Shown: positions 33,900-44,622 of the stretch, piece by piece
Numbering within the stretch: position 1 is the stretch's first letter
Layout of the letters: every line of letters starts with the position of its first letter
Assembly: GCA_003184365.1 (NCBI GenBank)
Contig: NKYR01000016.1
Span: forward strand, 62,001-126,000
Direction of reading: 5' to 3'
Length of the DNA: 64,000 nt
Source: Evernia prunastri
Lineage: Eukaryota; Ascomycota; Lecanoromycetes; Lecanorales; Parmeliaceae
The notes under the pieces: model-generated
The model's input: the letters and a program-made list of their open reading frames with translations, nothing else
Database searches by the model: none
Told to the model about the DNA's origin: nothing
Translations under genes and position numbers: made by a program

Positions 33900-35663
33900 T
33901 TAATAAGGAATAATAAAAATTGAATAGTCTAGGCGTAATGGCTTTATATGTTGGAGATAGATCTCTCGGTATATACAGTGAATGTAATATGCTGACGTTT
34001 TTGAAGAAGCTAAATCCTGCCTACAAAGTATTAAGTCGTTGATTGTTTTCTGGATCTCTACTGAATTAAGCATATGAGACGATCAAAAAGAAAGTCTGAA
34101 ACGTACTCGATTTCAGTGGACAGCTGAATTTCATTACTGACGGTTTCTTCAATATCAATTATTAACGAATAATAAATTTGTTAATATATATCGAGCTCGA
34201 GGCTATATATCTAAAGTCTCTTGAAATTGATACCCTTACCCACGATAGCTATGAATTAGTTTTTTACATCAATAAGCGAGTCAAGTATTGAATCAAAGAC
34301 GATCTGTTACGTGTTAATTTCATTGTCATCGATATAGAATCAAAGATGCGAGTGATATGAGTTGAGTTGCAAAAGCTAGAAGGATGAGAGCATATGCTCT
34401 ACGTTCTCTGTGATAGTCATGAAATCCAACTTTTAATGTTTCACACGATCGAGAATATCGCTTGATTTACAGCGATCTTTAAAAGAGCTTAAGATGTTGT
34501 TACTTATTTTTGAAAGAACGATAAGCAGCTAGCTATTCTACGAGATCTTCAGATAAAGAAATACGAATAAGTCTATACTCTTACACTCTCGATACTCACT
34601 CGATAAAACATATAAATAAGACTGATTAGCTTTTTTACACGAAGTAAAGATGTCTTACGTGAGTATATAATTGATGATCGAATTGACGAGACCTCGATCG
34701 CTGCTAAGAGAGTCACAAATACACTACGAGACGAAGTCTTTTAAATAGAAATTGAGAACTTGAAGCTGATCCTTAAAATAATCCACGAGTAACAGATAAT
34801 ATCGAAATCTAAAAAGATATATCTTGATTATATTATTAAGAGATGAAAGATCATTAAAGTACATCTACGTTATTTAAAGAATCACTTTTCTTTCGCTCAG
34901 AAGCATCATATAAAAAAAATCTTTAAGCCGCAGTTTAAGAGGAGCAAATAATGTAAGTCAGTATAAAAGTATCAATTCGAAAAGCAGATATTATTTATTC
35001 ATTACGCAGTCTATCATTTAGATTCAGCGAATATCGTTAAGAGACTCACTAATCAAGAATAAATGAAGATGCTTGATTTTTTGAAGCGAGTATACGATAA
35101 TACAGAAGATAAAAAGAGATAGATACGTGTCTCTTTTTATAAGTTTAAGCATAAAATTAAGATATTCACGATAAATATTTCTTGCTGAAAGAATAAAGAT
35201 TATTTTATTCTCTTCTGATAAAGAGCGTTAACAATAAGTTTAGATCTTGCACGTATTGCTCAAAGACTATTTAAAATATCGACGAACTCAGTGACCTCAG
35301 AGCGAGTCTTTTTCATTTAAAATCTTTTTTATAACAAATATCGAAATCGAACTCAGACAGCAAGAATAAATAAGTTAATCTTTATCTATATCAATAGTCG
35401 AGTATTATATTACAAGTACGAAGTTTTTAAGCAGTTATCGAAGTAATCTTCATCAAGCAAAAAGACGAAAGAGAAGATATATTTTTTATAACAGCTGACT
35501 CATTGTTGACGATACTACGAAGATAGATGTGAAAAACGATAATCTATCGTCAGCAGAGATAATTTACAATAAAAAGACTAGCGAGAACGAGATCGACGAT
35601 GAGATAAAGATCTCTTTATCAATAACGATACGTACCTCGAATATCAATAGTATATTCAACTAG
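33900..35663 (+). pseudogene. hAT transposase relic, RIP-inactivated
   Basis: Plus-strand translation with many stops still shows pieces matching the fungal hAT transposase layout: CDSHEIQLL at 34409-34435 (compare CDSHGLQLL in intact copies I know of), then in the same frame from 34526 LAILRDLQIKKYE, a short gap with stops where W and Q are expected, and RLISFFTRSKDVLRE. Further pieces continue to about 35660. The C-terminal dimerisation domain is not seen; an LTR-like segment begins at 35664. No functional product is possible. Confidence 0.7.
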
Positions 35664-36140
35664 TGTCACGGTTCAGCCTTAGTGAATAGGGTTTCTAGTG
35701 CTTCCCGCTGGCCGCTAGGCCAAAAGACCAATTTCATGCTGGGAGACATAACCTATTCTACTACTTAAGGCTTCGGCGAGAGCGCGCCCAGGCTGGGACC
35801 ATGACAACTAGCTAGATAAAACGATATAAAAAAATCAATAAGCGGTTCGGCTATTCTTCGGATATAGCTGTTTTAAAGCTCTTTTATTCCTTCTTCTTCC
35901 ACCATTCTTCTTCTATCGATCAACTATTCACTCTTCATCAAGTTATCTTTTAGTTAGTTATCGACTTCTTTCTCTCTCTTCAGCAACACGTTAAATTATT
36001 ATAGATAGCATAAACTAACAAGAGATAAAGCTACATTATGATCCTACATTATATTTTATCTCATCACTGTATCTCATCCTTCTGAATAAATCTCGCGTGT
36101 TAAGATCTATCAATAAGTCGATCAAGGCGTATTTCTGACA
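35664..36140. mobile_element. LTR-like insertion inside the hAT element (candidate solo LTR)
   Basis: A 477-bp segment begins TGTCACGG and ends TGACA, so its ends are TG...CA with a 5-bp inverted match. Its first ~150 bp are markedly more G+C-rich than the surrounding DNA (CCCGCTGGCCGCTAGGCC, GAGAGCGCGCCCAGG). A TATA-like ATATAAAAAAATC (about 35824) and a pyrimidine tract follow, as in fungal LTRs. No internal retrotransposon region and no clear target duplication were found (actag against cagtt), so the boundaries and nature are tentative. Confidence 0.4.
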
Positions 36141-36490
36141 CAGTTTAATCGTCTAATACGCTATGTATAGTAAGCACAGTCATAGAGCTTTATTCGTCAT
36201 CTATTCATTTTTTTTTCATGACTCAATACCTAGAGGTTCTGCCAAAATTTCGAATAGTTATACATTTATTTCAGCCAATCATGTAAATATACACATATAT
36301 ATAGTCAGCTTACTAATCTATGACCGTCAGACGAACAGTATGACAGGTAATTACAGTGTAATTACTGCTAGCGGTAATTACTGTCAGGCGAGCCTGCATC
36401 CCTATTGGTAAGGTACTTTAAAACCCTGTGGCTCGTGACTTTGATTCATCCTTGGTCCAGGCCACCCCATTTGGTGTCGTACAACATGTC

Positions 36491-38590
36491 ATGAATCTCC
36501 TACAGTATGTCGAGAAGCTTTACTCTCTCGATACCCTCGACACAAGGCTTACAACCTCCTCCAAATCCCCTCCCTCCCGCATTGATCCCGCAAGACCCTC
36601 GCCAGATGATGCACCCTATAAGAAAGGCAGAAGTGGAGCAGGGGAGCTAGCTAAGGGGGCAAATCCTCCGCGATGGAGGTCTCCAGAGTTCATATACCAT
36701 GGACTCGTCTTTCTCGTTGCTGTGCCCTTGATGTTCAAGACGGCTTATGATGTCTCCAAGCGTAAGCATGCATCCCTTTCTTGCCGAGCTCCTCACCCTG
36801 ACATTCACCACCCAGCTTCCCATCAAAATTACCGCAACTTTGCTTCCCTTCTATCGCCTGGCTGGATCCCTGGCCGTAAAGTTGACAACTCGGATCAGCA
36901 GTACGCAACTTTCAGGGACAATGTACCGTACCTCTTCGCCGTCATGGCGCTGCATCCTCTTTTACGGAGACTTTTCGACTCCGTCTACCATTCAGCACCC
37001 ACCACCCCATCAAGGACCCTAGCGAATGGCAGTGACTCGCCAAGTGGCTCAGCTTCAGAATCCATTCTCGTCGACGTGCGAATGAATCAACGGATCTCCT
37101 TTGACGTGGGTTTTAGTGTCTTATTCTTGCTCGCTCTGCACGGCGTCTCCGCACCGAAGGTGCTGTTGATACTATACGTCAATTATATTCTCGCAACGCG
37201 ACTGAGAAAAGAATATGTTCCTGTGGTCACATGGGTATTCAATATTGGCATCTTGTTCGCCAATGAGTTAGGCAAGGGCTATCCGTACGGTGACATTGCA
37301 AACATTGTTTTCTCCTGGTCAGCTTCTGCAGAGACACAAATTGAACAAGATCCGAAAGGCAATTGGGGCGCTGTGCTTGATAGCTATGGGGGATTGATCC
37401 CAAGATGGGAGATTCTCTTCAATGTAACAGTCCTGCGACTGATTAGCTTCAACTTCGATTACATCTGGAGTTTGGATCGAGGAAGCAGTAGCCCAGTGGA
37501 GGTTCGTAATACTCTGGTCAACTACTAGTGTCGATTTTCTGCTAACCGCCACAAGAAGAAACAGCTCGATCCTGCAAATCTGTCAGAGAGGGACAGGGTC
37601 GACCTCTCAGCAAAAGGCCAAGACTACTCTTTCCGCAACTACCTCGCTTATGCTTTGTACTCGCCACTCTATCTCGCAGGACCAATCTTGACTTTTAATG
37701 ATTACATCTCACAGCAGCGATATACCCCTAGAAGCATTACTCGAAGCAGGAACCTGTTCTACGGTGTCCGCTTTTTCATTGCGCTTCTGTCCATGGAAAT
37801 TATGATTCACTTCATCTATGTTATAGCAATCTCGAAAGCGCAGCCTGAATGGCAGGTATACACGCCATTCCAGCTGAGCATGTTGGGCTACTTTAGTCTT
37901 CATCACATATGGTTGAAGCTTTTGCTACCCTGGCGATTCTTCCGACTTTGGGCACTGCTTGACGGCATCGATCCGCCTGAAAACGTTGTGCGCTGCATGT
38001 CCGACAACTACTCCGCTTTCGCCTTTTGGAGGGGGTGGCACCGGAGTTTTAACAGATGGATCATTCGCTATATATACATCCCCATGGGCGGGAGTGGAGG
38101 ACCAGGAACCCGCGGCAGTTGGGGTCAAGTCAGAGGGATAGTGAACCTTTTGGCAGTCTTCACCTTCGTAGCAATGTGGCACGATATTCAGCTAAGGCTA
38201 CTAGTGTGGGGATGGCTGATCTCGCTCTTCGTTCTCCCGGAAACCTTGGCAGGATTCTTGTTTCCAAAGCAAAAGTGGAAGGACCACAAGGAAGCGTACC
38301 GACTGATATGCGGAGTGGGAGCTGTTGGGAACATTTGGATGATGATGTCGGCCAACCTTGTTGGTTTTGCTGTAGGTCTTGATGGACTCAGAGGCTTGGT
38401 ACATGGCATTGTTGGGTCTTACTCGGGTACGATCTCTTCCATTGAGTTCCGACATAGATCCTCAACGCTGACCTCATATCCAGGCTTAGTATTTTTAGGA
38501 TTCGCCTGCGTGGCTCTTTTCACAGGGGTACAGTTCATGTTCGAGCTTAGGGAGGAGGAGCTACGGCATGGCATCCACATGAAGTGTTAG
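36491..38590 (+). CDS. GUP1: Gup1-like membrane-bound O-acyltransferase (MBOAT)
   Basis: Multi-pass ER membrane acyltransferase; yeast Gup1 remodels GPI anchors with C26 fatty acid and was first described in glycerol uptake. Exons 36491-36761, 36816-37501, 37556-38426 and 38484-38590 give 644 aa. Features: N-terminus LYSLDTLDTRLTT as in the family, GWIPGRKVDNSDQQYATFRDN, ELGKGYPYGDI, SFNFDYIWSLD, a run of membrane helices, the motif YSPLYLAGPILTFNDYISQ, and FVAMWHDIQLRLLVWGWL with the MBOAT histidine. The start was set at ATG 36491 because the upstream in-frame sequence has no ATG and the family begins here. A hAT transposon ends only 79 bp upstream, so its promoter has been altered. Confidence 0.9.
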
Positions 38591-39088
38591 CCCAGACTGT
38601 TGTATACGTGTCCAATGTACTTGTACCACCACATCATAACTCAAGGGAATCTATTCCACGAAGATAGGGCGATTGACTGGGTCCGATGTCGGAACTTCGA
38701 GCGCAGAAAGCCCTCGTATTCTCAACATATGGCTTACAGTTCTGGTGTCCGGCCCTCGTGGTGTAATGCAGAGTCCGAATCTGTGCAGTCCCGCAAATTT
38801 CGCTCGCGTTTTTTCGGCCCGAATACTATCATCGGTCATTTCAAATTGGTGGCATTCGAGCATTCATATACTACATAGTGTCCGTAGGTGGTTTCTTTGG
38901 TGCCATCAGACTTTCAGTCCTTTCCGTAGACAACGTTATGTCCGTATAATACTGTAAAATCGGGACTGGTCAAGAATCAATGTAACCAGTCGAGTTACAT
39001 CCATCCGAGGGACCCATGTAAAGAGTACTGGCGCAATGTGACATGCCCGATCTGTATGCAAGGTCTTGATACGTCATGCGATCAATTG
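38591..39088. other. Intergenic region
   Basis: This is the 3' flank of GUP1 and the 5' flank of the next gene. The frame of the downstream gene stays open upstream of its proposed ATG back to about 38930 without another ATG, so a further 5' exon cannot be excluded. Confidence 0.5.
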
Positions 39089-41496
39089 ATGCTCCACATG
39101 TCTTTGGGAAGACATGGCTGCTGCCTGCCGCTCCGTCTCAATGCACCGAAGGACCACATCTGGGTCAGCGAGGATGTTCTCAACAGTGCAATGCGCCGTT
39201 TGGCGTATGGCAGAATACCGAAGCGGCATGTCGGTCTCGCGCCTGGTCCCCTCGAGGCAAGAAAAAGAGCAACGAAGCGGCGCATGATGAACTTTGCGCA
39301 AATTGGAGGTGGAGCAGGTTTCGATCCGAGTGTCCTTCCTGGACCAGAGCGTGTGGACTGGACCTGGCAGAGTCCTACGCCCCCCATTCCTCAGCGATCA
39401 GATGGTAGACCAAGATCCTCAGGTTCAATGGCATGTTGGCATGCTAATTACGAGCAGAAGTCAAGCCCCTAACACCCTGGCTCTCCGATCCTCTCCCCAC
39501 TGAGGCTGATGAGCTCGTCGCACTACCAGAGAAAGATGAGGAGAAAGATGGGGACTTCGAGCAGAAGGATGCAGACCTTCAGCCAAAGGGTTCGCTAGCG
39601 AATCTCAGGTTCTGGGAGGACCTGAAAAACTGTAGTGATATCGATGGTCTTTACAACTGCGCTGCTGGTCACGGTATCGACGTCCGCATGTGTCCCAAGC
39701 CCCTATTCCGACAACTGTGCTATGCTGGACAGCCATTTCCGGTTCTTTTACACGCAATGGAAGATGTGGCTCTAGGTATTACCAGTAATTTGAGATTCCT
39801 ACTGGATAGGCAATTATGGCTACGGAAATGGGAAAGACGGCTACGGAAAAGGATAAAAGTTGACGATATCAATATCCTGCAACAGTGGATGAGACGGCAA
39901 TTATACCTTGGTCTGAAGACCGAGGAAGACATTCTCGTGTTCCTGAAGTTCGTAGCTCGCGTCAGTGATGCCACCAGTGATGAGTCCTTAAAATGCAATC
40001 TCCTGGCATCCATCTTTGAAGGTCTCCAATCGAGCTCGATATTTGGATTACAAGATTTGGGGACGGAGACACGATGTAGGCTCCTTGAGTCCATTGCACG
40101 ACGACCAGTGACACGCCAATCGCTGGATCTGGGGTTCGGCTTGGTCGAAGCTATGCAGGCACTGCAGTTGGAAAACACAGATAAGATAATCTCTGCGTTC
40201 GTTGAAGGAATCGTCCATGCGTACGGTTCGCTACGAAAATATGAAAAGCAAGAGATACGGTTTTTAGAGGTAATCCCAAGGGTTTTGGAGATGGTTGAAG
40301 GGCTCCCACAAGATCTAGTATGCTCGGTCATCTTGACCACAACCAAGGCTTTGATCAACAATCATGTTCGTATGCTTGCTGCTGAGGCTGCTAGGCTGCA
40401 GCTGCTCGACACTTGGTGGTCTGCACTTGCTAATACAGACATCCTTGCCTATCGCCGAAAGGTTCCTCTCAGGACCGAGGTCGAGCTTTTTCTGAGCACA
40501 CAGGTGCCGGAAGTATGGATTTCATACTTAAAACAATTGGATGACCGAAAGAAGGCCTGTTTTATGCTTCGCTACTGGGTCGGACCCAAGACGAGATCGG
40601 GTCGATCTCGCGCTCGGTACCTTTTCGACGGGTTTTATTCTGCGAAGGAGAAAGACTCGCCATGGCTCAGCATGTTTCAAGCTGCACGCGAGTGTGCTCA
40701 GGAGTCCTCAAGTCGGACCGACGCCCATGTCAAACTCGTTTTCAAAGTGCTGCAGATGCTGCGCCAGTCCGAGGTCATCGTTGAGATTATCAAGCAGGCT
40801 AGAATGCTCCATGCTGTCATCGATGAAAGCGACGTCGTGTACACGATCAGGGAGCATTTAGTGGAGCAGCCGCACCTAGCAGAGCGATTGTTTCATTTCT
40901 ACCCAAGACTGCGACTCGAGTCCTGTCCCCAGCTCGCCGAGCGGATGATTCTCAACCCAAGGAGCCATCCAAGCACCGCGCTGAAGCATATGCGGAATCG
41001 CCCCTCGCGCTTCACCGTAGACCGTGAGGAGTTTTCCCAACTCCGGAAACAGCTCCTTGATAGGATGGCGCTCGCCTACTCTTCGGCGCCACATCTAACT
41101 CCAAGAATGGCGTTCAAGTACGTATATGACTGCTATACTGAGCATACAAGGAAAGGTATAGGGCTCCCATCTGCAACGATAGCCCGTGCGATGACTCGAG
41201 CCGGCCTTATCCGACCACTTCAGGCAGGCCAGTGGGTTAGCACGACGAAAGTGCGATGGATCTTACGTGTCATTCGGGATACAGAGAGTGCTGATGTAGC
41301 AGATCAAGTTGACGAGATGGTGTATAAGTGGCGTGGGGCTAACGTGAAGAGATTTCGAGCAGCTGCGCGGGCTGATGTACGTGGTCGACAGAAGGCACAA
41401 TATTCTTCCGCGAGGTACCGTACTCGGATCAGGTGGTCTAAGTACTACCAAGGCTACGAAAAAATTTACACGTTTTTAGAGGACCCTAATCCTTGA
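39089..41496 (+). CDS. Conserved helical protein, probably mitochondrial (helical-repeat-like)
   Basis: Exons 39089-39404 and 39458-41496 give about 784 aa. The N-terminus (MSLGRHGCCLPLRLNAPK) is basic and lacks acidic residues, as in a mitochondrial targeting sequence. The rest is a long all-helical array: LRKWERRLRKRIKVDDINILQQWMRRQLYLGL, LRFWEDLKN, VEAMQALQLENTDKIISAFVEG, ending in a basic region (KVRWILRVIRDTESADVADQVDEMVYKW, shown in part; ANVKRFRAAARADVRGR). Such architecture suits PPR-like organelle RNA factors, but I cannot identify repeats with certainty. The intron (53 nt) has GCTAATTAC as likely branch site. Start chosen for the targeting-like sequence; ATG 39056 is an alternative. 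Confidence 0.7.
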
Positions 41497-42174
41497 CACG
41501 GTCCGGCCACATAGGATGATATCGGTGGACGTCTTCTTAGTGAAAATGGAGCAATACCCAGGTCCGCTTGGATAGACGGCGACTTTTATGCCAGAAAGTC
41601 TTATCGCCTAGGCTAATAGTGATCGGGTCTGGTGCCTCGTCTGGCGAGTCCCATAGTCCGCCTGACTGGCCGAGGCAAAGCATGGCTCCCCTCAACCCCA
41701 GATATGGGAGACGCAATGAGCCCGAATAGAGCTCGTCCTTCATGACGGCCTTGAAGTCGAAGCAGAGCCCCTCGCGGAGAATGATTAAATCAGGGGCTTG
41801 GAGGTATCATCATAGTGACGTCGCAGGTTGTGCAAGCCTACCTCTCCGAGTGGGCGACATCCAAGGGTCAGACAGTGGATATACTGTGCATTGATGTGAA
41901 AAAGCATTCATGCCGAACGGGCCCTTATAAGGACCGGTTTTGGCGGTCACCGTTTCTCCACACTTTCGGCTACGCATCTCACTTCCTTTTTTTCAAGCTT
42001 GGTTACTTCAACAAAAATCCTCATGTAAATTCGGGGGGGAAAAGCGGAATAATGTGGTCGCAAAAACGGCCTTTATTAGGGCCCTACTTCCCGAGTCTTC
42101 TTCCATACCAACTGCAGCTGTTATAACTCCTCTGCTAGACTATGACTACAATGAAGAAAATTTGATATAAGTTA

Positions 42175-42175
42175 G

Positions 42176-42207
<32 letters not shown>

Positions 42208-42217
42208 TTACTACTAC
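42175..42217. repeat. (ACT)n trinucleotide microsatellite
   Basis: About twelve consecutive ACT units with one ATT interruption. Non-coding location. Confidence 0.9.
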
Positions 42218-42800
42218 CACGAAAAAAATGACACGGCGCGAAGGGCTCTGTCCACCTTAGCGGCCCTCGAACGAGATACTTGATATCTCTCTCTCTCTCT
42301 CACACAACTTTGACATGTCGAGTCTATTGGTAAAAGGTCAAGAGTGGATAGCGACATTGTTCCTGGGACGAATACAACGTATTAAGTTATCTATGGACAA
42401 GTATCTCACGTATCAAGTTGATTAGTCATGAAACTTGTTCCACGAGATGATGCATAAGCTACGAATCCATCAACAACGAGGTTGTCCATCATTACTCCTA
42501 TCATATCATTCACCAATGAAAAGTACTGCTATTCAAGGATAGCATAGCATAGGACCTCTTAACCATGGTCATGGATGAGGTCATTGGCACCGGTGACGCA
42601 TGCCGGACCAATGTCCAATGCCTTGGAAAATATCATGTGGGAACCGAATGAGCTCATTACCTAGTCTGCAATCTCTAATCTACCACATCAGCTACTCAGC
42701 TCCGCCACCAGACAGCACCGTCGGTCATTCCTTTCAACACGCCGTTGAACAGACGGACAGACATTAATCAACCGCCCAACTATCTACACAATCGATTCCA

Positions 42801-42839
42801 TCCTTTGACTACGTCCTTTGACTACGTCCTTTGACTACG
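42801..42839. repeat. Three tandem copies of a 13-bp unit in the monooxygenase leader
   Basis: TCCTTTGACTACG is repeated three times with no change, ending 14 bp before the ATG at 42854. The unit is not a multiple of three. It may have arisen by slippage or act in the 5' UTR. Confidence 0.85.
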
Positions 42840-42853
42840 CCTTTTCATCACCA

Positions 42854-44244
42854 ATGGCATCACCCCAGTTGCATCAACCAGCTGTGCCGCCCAAAGATGC
42901 AGTGGAAAATCCTCCTCCGAACTCTGGCACTGACAACCAGCCCCTTCCTCTTCCAACCCCTGTGGCGGCCGTTGACCCAGCGCAAGACACTCCCGCCCAG
43001 AATTTTTTTACGATAGCCATATGCGGCGGCGGCATAGCCGGTCTGGCCCTCGCCATCGGTCTCCTCCATCGCAATGTTCCCTTCCAACTTTATGAATCTC
43101 ACAGCGATTTTGCTGAGGTAGGCGCTGGCTTCGTCTTCGGTTCCAATGCCCTGAGCGCTATGAGCTTGATTGACCCGCAGATTAAAGAAGGGTACGACAC
43201 GAGATGCTTCCGTCATAAGGACGGAAAAGGCTACTTTTTTGAATTCTATTCTGGTATGGACTCCGGCCTTGGGAAGGCCGGCAGAGCGGTGGGGACAGTG
43301 GGCCGTGAGGATGTCAAGAATAGTGGCATACAAAGAAAGCAATCCATGGATGAGTTAGCCGCCCTGGTGCCGCATGAGAACGTGACGTTTGGAAAGAAAG
43401 TTTCGGAGGTTGAGGAGCTGGAAGACGGAGTGAGGTTACACTTTGCAGATGGTGGAACGGCCGAGGCGAGTGCGGCCGTTGGCTGTGATGGTATCAAAAG
43501 CAACCTGCGGCAATACGTTCTTGGTAAAGAGGATAGAGCTACTTATCCGGCTTTCACGGGGAGGTATGTTTACAGAGGATTGATACTAATGAATAAAGCT
43601 GTGGACTTGCCGGGCGAAATGGCAAAAAGACAACCACAATGTGGCTTGGGCCCCATGGCCACCTCGTGACCACCCCGATGCAGAGGGGTCACATAATCGC
43701 GGCGGCCATCAAACAGAAGAAAGATGGGAATTGGGAAGATGGGAGGTGGGTCAAGCCCGTGGATCGGGCAGCGATGGAAGGAGACTTCGAAGACTGGGGC
43801 GAGACCGTCAAGAAGGTCACCACTCTGATGGAGCCAATTGACACGTGGGCCTTGTTCGACCACCCTCCCGCAAAGACATTCAACAAAGGCAGGACGTGCC
43901 TGAGTGGGGACGCCGCCCACGCCTCAACCCCACACCAGGCCGCCGGCGCCGGCATGGCTCTGGAGGACGCGTACATCATGTCGGGCCTGCTCGCGGCCGT
44001 GCAGAGATCCTCCGACATCGAGAGCGCGTTCCGCGCCTTCGACGCGGTGAGGAGGCCCCGGACGCAGAAGCTCGTGTCGACGAGCCGGGAGGCGGGCGGG
44101 CTGTATGCTCTGGAGGCGGAGGGGGTGGGCGATGATCCGGACAAGGTGAGGGAGCAGCTGCTTCGGAGGTATGATTGGATATGGGATGCGAATCTGGAGG
44201 AGCACCTGGCGGAGGCTATGGGTCTGATGGGTGAGAAGGCGTGA
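42854..44244 (+). pseudogene. FAD-dependent monooxygenase (salicylate hydroxylase-like) with a one-base frameshift
   Basis: Flavin monooxygenase of the PHBH/salicylate-hydroxylase group, which uses NAD(P)H and O2 to hydroxylate aromatic rings. The first frame (42854 onward) holds the dinucleotide fold AICGGGIAGLALAIGLLH, FGSNAL, RKQSMDELAAL and the DG motif VGCDGIKSNLR. It stops at 43669, but the conserved reading continues one frame over from about 43625: MWLGPHGHLVTTPMQRG, WALFDHPP, then the FAD-binding GD motif GDAAHASTPHQAAGAGMALEDA, to a stop at 44244. The switch falls in an A5 run at 43624-43628; one more A would restore about 463 aa. All motifs are otherwise intact, so a sequencing error or a very recent mutation is likely. 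An intron cannot explain it. Confidence 0.85.
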
Positions 44245-44622
44245 TGGGGGTTTGTGGGTGAGTAGGTGGTCAGGCAGGCAGGTAGTGTGTGTTTTCTTGG
44301 AAGTCCTTTCTTGGACCGAGGATGCAAAGGTTTAACAAGTCGGGTAGACGGACGTGTGTTGGTTTCATCACCTCCCAAAGCAATGATATTTTGGTGTCAA
44401 TGTGATAAACGGCTAGTTCCGAGGCTCGCTTTCTTATGAATTGTAAGGATACGCTTGTCGGAATAGGGAGTTTCATGCAAATTTTTGGGCAAACATGTGG
44501 ATTCGCTACTGAATATTTCCGGATGCCTCATGCGCTTATCAAGTAAGGGAACGCATCCCTCATTCTCGACTGATGTCTGTACCAAGTGAACCTTGCCTAC
44601 CTCCTAGCTCAGTCGCTCACCA
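44245..44622. other. Convergent intergenic region
   Basis: This is the 3' flank of the monooxygenase and of the MYND-finger gene. Nothing supported is seen. Confidence 0.5.

Larger units (their letters stand above)
33292..36412. mobile_element. hAT-superfamily DNA transposon (RIP-degraded) with 8-bp target duplication
   Basis: The element spans 33300-36404 (3105 bp). TTGGTAAG occurs at 33292-33299 and again at 36405-36412, an exact 8-bp target-site duplication as made by hAT elements. The termini are inverted: TAGGGATGTAGG at the left and, as reverse complement, TAGGGATGCAGG at the right (11 of 12). Subterminal GGTAATTAC motifs recur at both ends. The interior is very AT-rich with stops in all frames, yet retains a plus-strand transposase relic. 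The pattern (TA-rich, CAA/TGG codons apparently turned to stops) fits RIP. It sits about 80 bp upstream of the GUP1-like start codon. Confidence 0.85.
41497..42853. other. Intergenic region with microsatellites
   Basis: No convincing gene. Contains an ACT trinucleotide array (about 42175-42217), a CT run (42283-42301), and a 13-bp tandem repeat (42801-42839) just before the monooxygenase start. Confidence 0.6.

Noticed and set aside
33300..36404. AT-rich block as a centromere or replication-origin candidate
   Set aside because: It has inverted ends, a target duplication and a transposase relic, so a RIP-degraded transposon explains it fully at this size.
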